64,000 nucleotides of DNA from an uncultured Bacilli bacterium. Its GTDB lineage: Bacteria > Bacillota_I > Bacilli_A > RF39 > UBA660. The DNA lies in the NCBI GenBank assembly GCA_934129885.1, contig CAKOWU010000005.1, forward strand, positions 62,001 to 126,000. The letters are read 5' to 3'. This document shows positions 62,950 to 64,000 of the stretch, piece after piece; within the stretch, counting starts at the first letter, position 1; every line of letters starts with the position of its first letter. Below the pieces are notes generated by a model, which was given only the letters and a program-made list of their open reading frames with translations, was not told the DNA's origin and searched no databases. Position numbers and translations under genes: made by a program.

Positions 62950-64000
62950 TTATCTAATTCCGCCACCACCTGATGAGAATCCACCTGAGGAAAAACCACC
63001 ACCTGAGAAACTACCACCAGATGAAGATGCCGCACTAGCTGCACTAGCAGCGGAGGTATAACTAGCAGCACTAAAAGATGTAACCCAATAAATATTATCG
63101 TAATAATAGTAATCGGCACTATTATATTCTACTGGATGGAAATCCTTAAATTGTTTAGCGACTTTATCGGCAATACCAAAGCCTGTGGCAAAGATTAAAT
63201 ATTCGTCCCAGACATGTACTTCTATGGCTTTCTTTTCATTTATTAAGGACATATCATTTAAAAATTGTTTTAATCCTTTTAATTTTATTGTTTCATCTTG
63301 TAATTTATTTGTCAAAACATAAACTTGTCTATTTCGCTCATCATTTTTCATAGTAATATAGCCTTCATTTATTAGAAAGGCTCTTGAATTAGTATAAGCA
63401 TCTTCAATTAGTGTATTTATTTTTTCATAGTTACTGTAACACCAGTTTTTGAATGCTTTTGGCGATAGATGTTTATTACTATCTGCAGCATTTATTAAAT
63501 AACCTGCGAGAATATTTTCGGTGATATTGCCATCTACTTTTAAATTATTTAAATCTAAATAGTAATTATCATTTTTATTAAAATCAAAGATACCATCACC
63601 TTCTGTGGGAACCATAGTAAGTTTCTTTTCTTTAATCCATTTTAGTAAAAACATTCCGATAAGATTTTCTTTCTTATAGATACCTTCTTTTATTCCGGTG
63701 AAATATGAAAGCATAATATCCTTATTAAATGGGAGATCTCTAAAGTTATTGACTTTTTTAGGTATGAAGTAATTTGTATAATCATATCTATCACGACTAC
63801 TATATGATGCCCATATTATTACGCCAAAGATACCAACTGTCAACACAATAGGAATAACGATTGCTAAAATATCTAGTAAACTAGTCTCATCATTACTATT
63901 TAAAGTAGCTCCTTTTCTAGCATCACTTGCGACACTATCGAAAGTTCCGCTTTTGGTTATGATTGTATTAAATGTATTTAAAGGGAAACCTACTAACGCA
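62950..64000 (-). CDS. DUF2207 membrane protein, N-terminus beyond window
   Basis: The frame is open to the right edge, over 350 codons, with no start in the window. A hydrophobic segment (DILAIVIPIVLTVGIFGVII) precedes YFIPKKVNNFRDLPF, LIGMFLLKWIKEKKL and YEKINTLIEDAYTNSRAFLI. Later comes LIFATGFGIADKVAKQF, the DUF2207/YciQ-like ending. The tail is low-complexity: SAASAASAASSS and repeated GGG/SSGG blocks. Function unknown. Confidence 0.8.
   Translation of the reverse strand, partial: ALVGFPLNTFNTIITKSGTFDSVASDARKGATLNSNDETSLLDILAIVIPIVLTVGIFGVIIWASYSSRDRYDYTNYFIPKKVNNFRDLPFNKDIMLSYFTGIKEGIYKKENLIGMFLLKWIKEKKLTMVPTEGDGIFDFNKNDNYYLDLNNLKVDGNITENILAGYLINAADSNKHLSPKAFKNWCYSNYEKINTLIEDAYTNSRAFLINEGYITMKNDERNRQVYVLTNKLQDETIKLKGLKQFLNDMSLINEKKAIEVHVWDEYLIFATGFGIADKVAKQFKDFHPVEYNSADYYYYDNIYWVTSFSAASYTSAASAASAASSSGGSFSGGGFSSGGFSSGGGGIR

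Noticed and set aside
62907..63119. ORF rich in V, L and H opposite the DUF2207 tail
   Set aside because: A shadow in another frame of the Gly/Ser-rich coding tail.
1..64000. Mycoplasma code 4 (UGA as Trp)
   Set aside because: UGA ends rlmD, the PfkB-type kinase and the Smr gene in overlapping ATGA or hairpin contexts, and conserved Trp positions use TGG.
1..64000. CRISPR array
   Set aside because: No regularly spaced direct repeats; the only short tandem repeat (55946-56149) is coding and has unequal spacing.

Overview
The window is chromosomal DNA from an AT-rich, low-GC Gram-positive bacterium. Genes start with AGGAGG-like ribosome binding sites, mostly on the minus strand. Signature genes are Firmicutes-type: SufU/SufB, the dacF-spmA-spmB-rluB cluster, and rpsD alone behind a long leader. 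A strictly fermentative, anaerobic life is suggested by pyruvate:ferredoxin oxidoreductase and pyruvate phosphate dikinase. UGA is a stop codon (RlmD at 3977, the PfkB-type kinase at 41286, the Smr protein at 41027), so this is not a code-4 Mycoplasma. The small AT-rich gene set fits an uncultured gut Bacilli/Mollicutes-related lineage of the RF39 type. That placement is inference.

Layout. 1-4 kb: the start of a membrane protein and two decayed accessory genes, a Rpn-type nuclease and an AAA-ATPase/PD-(D/E)XK protein. 3.6-8.2 kb: rlmD with a deoxyribosyltransferase-like gene, then cysS-truB and a PP2C-like gene. 8.3-11 kb: tRNA-Ile2 and tRNA-Leu, an AlbA_2 relic, a DUF1848 protein, a DUF4116 protein and a lone holin. 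11-21 kb: three TasA/CalY-like secreted proteins, PFOR, rpsD with its leader, pgi, and small membrane proteins. 21-25 kb: a tail-less SSB, sufU-sufB without sufCDS, decayed DNA, tRNA-Cys and an ISL3-derived relic. 25-31 kb: mntP, an MBL hydrolase, a HAD phosphatase, and a 938-residue prepilin-like surface protein with Ig-like repeats. 31-45 kb: tRNA-Arg, ndk, an HD protein, DUF3048, a U32 peptidase convergent with recG, a candidate small RNA, an Smr protein, a PfkB-type kinase, ppdK and a Xer recombinase. 46-51 kb: a HerA-like ATPase and the dacF-spmA-spmB-rluB cluster.

The most interesting part is 51.18-60.75 kb. It is an inserted island between two direct copies (about 230 bp, roughly 96% identical by eye) of the dacF 5' end, at 50953-51182 and 60746-60973. 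It begins with an ISL3 relic and ends near a truncated conjugative-element replication-initiator-like gene. Between them lies one minus-strand array: a JAMM metalloprotease-like protein; a MerR regulator with a typical 19-bp-spacer promoter; a VirD4/TraG-like ATPase; a radical SAM/SPASM enzyme; a zinc-ribbon protein carrying three NVPxxVYGxP repeats and a second strong in-frame start; two related unknown proteins, one with three membrane segments; a small unknown protein; and a zincin-type metalloprotease. I propose this as a candidate undescribed peptide- or protein-modification and handling system on a mobile-element remnant.

Beyond the island, a lipoprotein, a CmpB-like membrane protein, a decayed TnpB and a DUF2207 membrane protein (cut by the window edge) complete the window.
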